A DNA stretch of 64,000 nt from Streptomyces sp. NBC_00440 (GTDB lineage Bacteria; Actinomycetota; Actinomycetes; Streptomycetales; Streptomycetaceae), in the NCBI RefSeq assembly GCF_036014215.1, contig NZ_CP107921.1:7313501-7377500 (forward strand). The letters run 5' to 3'. Shown piece after piece: positions 61,004 through 64,000 of this stretch. The position numbers were made by a program, and so were the translations under genes. Positions within the stretch are counted from its first letter, which is position 1, and each line of letters starts with the position of its first letter. The notes under the pieces were generated by a model that was given only the letters and a program-made list of their open reading frames with translations, was not told the DNA's origin and did not search any database.

Positions 61004-63390
61004 GCTTGTGCGGACTCCTTGTGCTTGTAGGCCGCTTGTTCCAGGGAGAGCTGGATCTGCTCCGGACGGATGGGGGTGTTCTCCAGCTCCACGCCGGTGG
61101 GGCGCAGGGCGTCGTTGACGGCGTTGAGCACGGCGGCGGGGGCACCGATGGTGCCGCCCTCGCCGGCGCCCTTCGCGCCCGTCTCGGTGATCAGGGAGGG
61201 AGTCTCCAGGTGGTGGATGGTGATGTCCGGGATCTCGGCCGCGGTGGGCATCTTGTACTCCATGAATCCGGTGCACTCGGGGTCGCCCTGGGCGTCGTAG
61301 GTGACGTGTTCGTACAGCGCCCCGGCGATCCCCTGGGCGATGCCGCCGCGGCACTGGCCCTCCACGACCGTGGGGTTGATGGCGACGCCGCAGTCCTCCA
61401 CACAGACGTACCGCAGGATCTCGACCTGGCCGGTGCCCTCGTGCAGCTCCACGACGACGCCGTGAGTGGCGTTGGAGAAGGTGCCGTCGCTCAGGGTGTC
61501 GAACGACGCGGTGGCCGTCAGGCCAGGTTCCGTTCCGGCGGGCAGCAGGTCCGCCCGCAGGTAGGCGACCTCGGCCAACTCGACGTGCGTCAGGCCGCGT
61601 TCGGGGTCGTCCCGTAGCCGCACCCGGCCCTTGTCGAGAACGGTGTCCTCGTACGGGACATCCAGCAGGGCTGCCGCGAGGGCGCGCAGCTGCTCGCCCA
61701 GCTTTCCCGCGGCGCGGCGTACCGCGCTGCCGCCGATGGCGATGGAACGGCTGGCGAAGGTCCCCCAGCCGTAAGCGATCCGTTCGGTGTCGCCCTGGTG
61801 CAGCTTGACCTTGTGCAGCTCCAGGCCCAGCTCGTCGGCGGCGATCTGGGCCATCGTCGTCTCATGGCTCTGCCCGTGGCTGATGGTGCCGGTCGTGACG
61901 GTGAGCGCGCCGGTGGTGTCCATCCGTACCTCGGCGAGGTCGAAGCCCGGCACCACCTTCATCCTGCGTTGCGCGAAGGCGGCGGTGCCGTACCCGGTGC
62001 GCTCGCTGAAGCAGGAGTATCCGATACCCAAGTGGCGTCCCTGTTCCGCCGCTTCGGCCTGGCGCGCGTACCAGCCCTCGTCCCGCAGCGACTTCTCGCA
62101 CAGGTCGAGCGACTCCAGGTACGAGCCGGGGTCGTACGTGATGTTGTTGACGCCGGTGTACGGGAATTCGGTGATGACGTTACGGCGGCGGATCTCGACC
62201 GGATCCATGCCGAGTTCACGGGCGGCACGCTCGAAGACCCGCTCGACGGCCATCACGTACTGGGGGCGGCTGACACCCCGGTAGGGGGCCGTCGGTGCCT
62301 TGTTGGTGGTGATCGCCCGGCCTCGCACCCGGTAGGCGGGGATGCGGTAGACGCCGGGCATCTCGGACGAGGCCATCAGCGGCTCGATGCCCACGGTGAA
62401 CGGGTAGCAGGAGTAGGCGCCCATGTCGCAGACCACATCGGCGTCAAGGGCCAGGATGTGCCCGTCGGAGTCGAACGCGGCGCGCAGGCTGTAGTGCTGC
62501 TCGCGGGCCAGGAAGGACGCGGTCAGCGCGTCCTTGCGGTCCTCGATCCACTTCACCGCCCGCCCCAGGCGCATGGCTGCCGCGCCGACAGCGATCTCCT
62601 CGCGGCCCACCACGCACTTGATGCCGAAGCCGCCACCCATGTCGGGCACCACCACCCGTACGGCTCGCTCGTCCAGGCCCATGCAGTTCGCCATCACGGT
62701 CCGCACCTGGTGGGGGATCTGCGTGCACGTGTGCACCACCAACTGCTCCTCGCGCGCGTCCCATTGGGCCAGAGCGCCACGGGTCTCCAACGGCAGGGCG
62801 TTCTGCCGCCCGGTCCGCGACTCGACGCGTACGGTGCACGGGGCGTCGGCGAAGATCCGGTCGATGCCCTCCGTCGCGAAGAGGGACACGTCCAGCAGTG
62901 TGTTGCCCGGGGCCTCTTCGTGGACGAGCGGTGCGCCAGGAGCCAGTGCCGTGCCCTCGTTCAGGATCGGCGGGAACACGTCGTAGACAGCCTTGGCGGC
63001 CTCGATGCCGTCCTCCGCCGCGTACGGGTCCTCGGCGATCACGATCGCGATGGGTTCACCGACGAAGCGCACCCGGTCGCGGGCGAGTACCGGCATCTCG
63101 GTGGGCACGTACTCCTCGGGGGGACGGTGCAGACCGGCGGTGATCGCGCTCAGGTCCAGGTCATCGGCGGTGAACGCGGCCACCACTCCGGGCACTTCGC
63201 GCACCGCGGACAGGTCGAGGGAGGTGAGCCGGCCCGACGCGACACTCGACCGGACGAACTGGGCGTGGAGCATGCGCGGCAGCTGGATGTCGTCGACGAA
63301 CCGGCCGCGCCCGGTCAGCAGCCGTGGATCCTCGCGGCGCGGGACGGCGGTACCGACCAGGGGGGAAGGGGCCGTATCGGTGCGGTTCAT
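61000..63390 (-). CDS. Molybdopterin-binding large subunit of a hydroxylase (nicotinate hydroxylase-like)
   Basis: 796 residues. Substrate and cofactor motifs of the xanthine dehydrogenase/CO dehydrogenase family: 'RREDPRLLTGRGRFVDDI', 'MGGGFGIKCVVGREEIAVG', 'APTAPYRGVSRPQ', 'GTISHGQSHETTMAQIAADEL', 'EDCGVAINPTVVEGQCRGGIAQGIAGALYE' and 'ETGAKGAGEGGTIGAPAAVLNAV', the last with the catalytic Glu. It lacks the Cys of the CO dehydrogenase loop, so it is not a CO oxidiser. Expected reaction: hydroxylation of nicotinate at C-6 with water as oxygen source. 4-base overlaps at both ends tie all three subunits together. Confidence 0.92.
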   Translation of the reverse strand: MNRTDTAPSPLVGTAVPRREDPRLLTGRGRFVDDIQLPRMLHAQFVRSSVASGRLTSLDLSAVREVPGVVAAFTADDLDLSAITAGLHRPPEEYVPTEMPVLARDRVRFVGEPIAIVIAEDPYAAEDGIEAAKAVYDVFPPILNEGTALAPGAPLVHEEAPGNTLLDVSLFATEGIDRIFADAPCTVRVESRTGRQNALPLETRGALAQWDAREEQLVVHTCTQIPHQVRTVMANCMGLDERAVRVVVPDMGGGFGIKCVVGREEIAVGAAAMRLGRAVKWIEDRKDALTASFLAREQHYSLRAAFDSDGHILALDADVVCDMGAYSCYPFTVGIEPLMASSEMPGVYRIPAYRVRGRAITTNKAPTAPYRGVSRPQYVMAVERVFERAARELGMDPVEIRRRNVITEFPYTGVNNITYDPGSYLESLDLCEKSLRDEGWYARQAEAAEQGRHLGIGYSCFSERTGYGTAAFAQRRMKVVPGFDLAEVRMDTTGALTVTTGTISHGQSHETTMAQIAADELGLELHKVKLHQGDTERIAYGWGTFASRSIAIGGSAVRRAAGKLGEQLRALAAALLDVPYEDTVLDKGRVRLRDDPERGLTHVELAEVAYLRADLLPAGTEPGLTATASFDTLSDGTFSNATHGVVVELHEGTGQVEILRYVCVEDCGVAINPTVVEGQCRGGIAQGIAGALYEHVTYDAQGDPECTGFMEYKMPTAAEIPDITIHHLETPSLITETGAKGAGEGGTIGAPAAVLNAVNDALRPTGVELENTPIRPEQIQLSLEQAAYKHKESAQA

Positions 63391-64000
63391 CGGGACATCG
63401 CCTCCTCGCAGGCCTGTATGACCAATCGGCGGGTGAGGATCCGCCGGTACTGTGCGGTGCCGTTGCCGTCACCCGGCGGGTCGATCGCAGCGGCGGCGGC
63501 CTCGGCACAGGCCGCGAACAGCACGTCTTCGGACCCGCCCCGGGCGAGTGCCTCCTCCGCTTCGGGCACCTGTACCGGCGCCGGGGCGACGCCGCCGAGC
63601 GCCACCCGCCCGCCGCGCACGGCGCCGTTCTCCACGTCCAGATCGACGGCGGCCACCACGATGCCGAAGTCCCCCTTGCGCTCGGCGAATTCGGTGAGCG
63701 CCGCATGAGGTGCCGGGTGCGGGAACACCAGCTCGGTGATGAGCTCGTCGGGTTCGAGCGCGGTGCTGAAGAAGCCGTAGAAGAAGTCGCCGGCGGTGAT
63801 GGTGCGGGTGCCCCGGGGGCCTCGGGCCACGATCCGCGCGTCGAGCAGGACGGCGAGCAGGCACCACTCGGCGGTGCTGTCTCCGTGGGCGATGCTGCCG
63901 CCGACGGTGCCGCGGGTACGGATCGGCAGGTGACCGACCCATCGCATGGCGTCCCTCAGCACGGCGAAACCGGCCCCCAACTGCGCTTCGTCCGCCGTCT
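63387..64000 (-). CDS. FAD-binding subunit of a molybdenum hydroxylase, start outside window
   Basis: The N-terminal FAD-binding loop lies beyond the right edge. The visible part contains 'WVGHLPIRTRGTVGGSIAHGDSTAEW', the second FAD contact of CoxM/CutM-type subunits, 'GDFFYGFFSTALEPDELITELVFP' and 'GDFGIVVAAVDLDVENGAVRGGRVALGGV'. It passes electrons from the iron-sulfur clusters to the outside acceptor. Overlaps the large-subunit start by ATGA. No start codon at the edge should be taken as real. Confidence 0.9.
   Translation of the reverse strand, partial: TADEAQLGAGFAVLRDAMRWVGHLPIRTRGTVGGSIAHGDSTAEWCLLAVLLDARIVARGPRGTRTITAGDFFYGFFSTALEPDELITELVFPHPAPHAALTEFAERKGDFGIVVAAVDLDVENGAVRGGRVALGGVAPAPVQVPEAEEALARGGSEDVLFAACAEAAAAAIDPPGDGNGTAQYRRILTRRLVIQACEEAMSR

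Noticed and set aside
61000..63390. Carbon monoxide dehydrogenase large subunit
   Set aside because: The active-site loop reads APYRGVSRPQ without the Cys of CoxL, and neighbours belong to nicotinate breakdown.
61798..63708. 636-residue plus-strand frame opposite the molybdenum subunit
   Set aside because: Antisense shadow of a well-conserved enzyme, with no ribosome site or recognisable domain.

Overview
The window looks like a chromosomal segment of a Streptomyces or close relative. It is very GC-rich, has many GTG and some TTG starts, GGAGG-type ribosome sites, 1- to 4-base stop/start overlaps inside operons, and families typical of that group. I could not run any search, so identifications rest on motifs and on family knowledge.

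Left part (about 1-21 kb): a Wzx/Wzy-type exopolysaccharide locus. It has two GT4 glycosyltransferases (one cut by the window edge), a Wzz/BY-kinase-like membrane protein with a degenerate P-loop, a flippase, a Wzy-like polymerase, a hexapeptide acetyltransferase, GDP-mannose 4,6-dehydratase and GDP-fucose synthase facing each other, and a WbaP-like initiating sugar phosphotransferase. These are joined to secreted proteins: a lipoprotein, a large beta-propeller/FN3/LamG/DNRLRE protein, and three predicted glycan-active enzymes (GH71, GH55-like, GH31). A CebR-like operator lies upstream of the GH55-like gene.

Middle-left (21-28.6 kb): ordinary single genes (TauE permease, GNAT, small membrane protein, DUF2510 protein, PadR regulator, fadH, cobF, DUF309 protein) and a tRNA-Pro(GGG).

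Middle (28.6-54.2 kb): an accessory block that starts at the tRNA with a 5'-truncated FtsX-type permease, a PBP4-type D,D-peptidase lipoprotein, and remnants of a GntR and a PucR regulator. A long leftward series follows. One tightly coupled operon holds an oligopeptide ABC importer and leaderless penicillin-recognising-fold hydrolases, including an S9 peptidase fused to an S12 domain. Then come another leaderless hydrolase, an MFS transporter and a PucR regulator. A second group encodes an N-succinyl/N-acylamino acid racemase, a GNAT acyltransferase, an M20 deacylase and an N-acyl-D-amino-acid deacylase. Together they suggest import of D-amino-acid-containing peptides, cytosolic cleavage, and conversion of the D-amino acids to L-amino acids. 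This is the most interesting system in the window. The block ends in LysE-like and transposase fragments around an FKBP gene.

Right part (54-64 kb): a methyltransferase, an IclR/HisC-like aminotransferase pair, and a leftward operon matching nicotinate catabolism: maleate isomerase (NicE), MarR regulator, N-formylmaleamate deformylase (NicD), maleamate amidohydrolase (NicF), a CoxG-like protein, and the [2Fe-2S], molybdenum and FAD subunits of a hydroxylase, the last cut by the window end.
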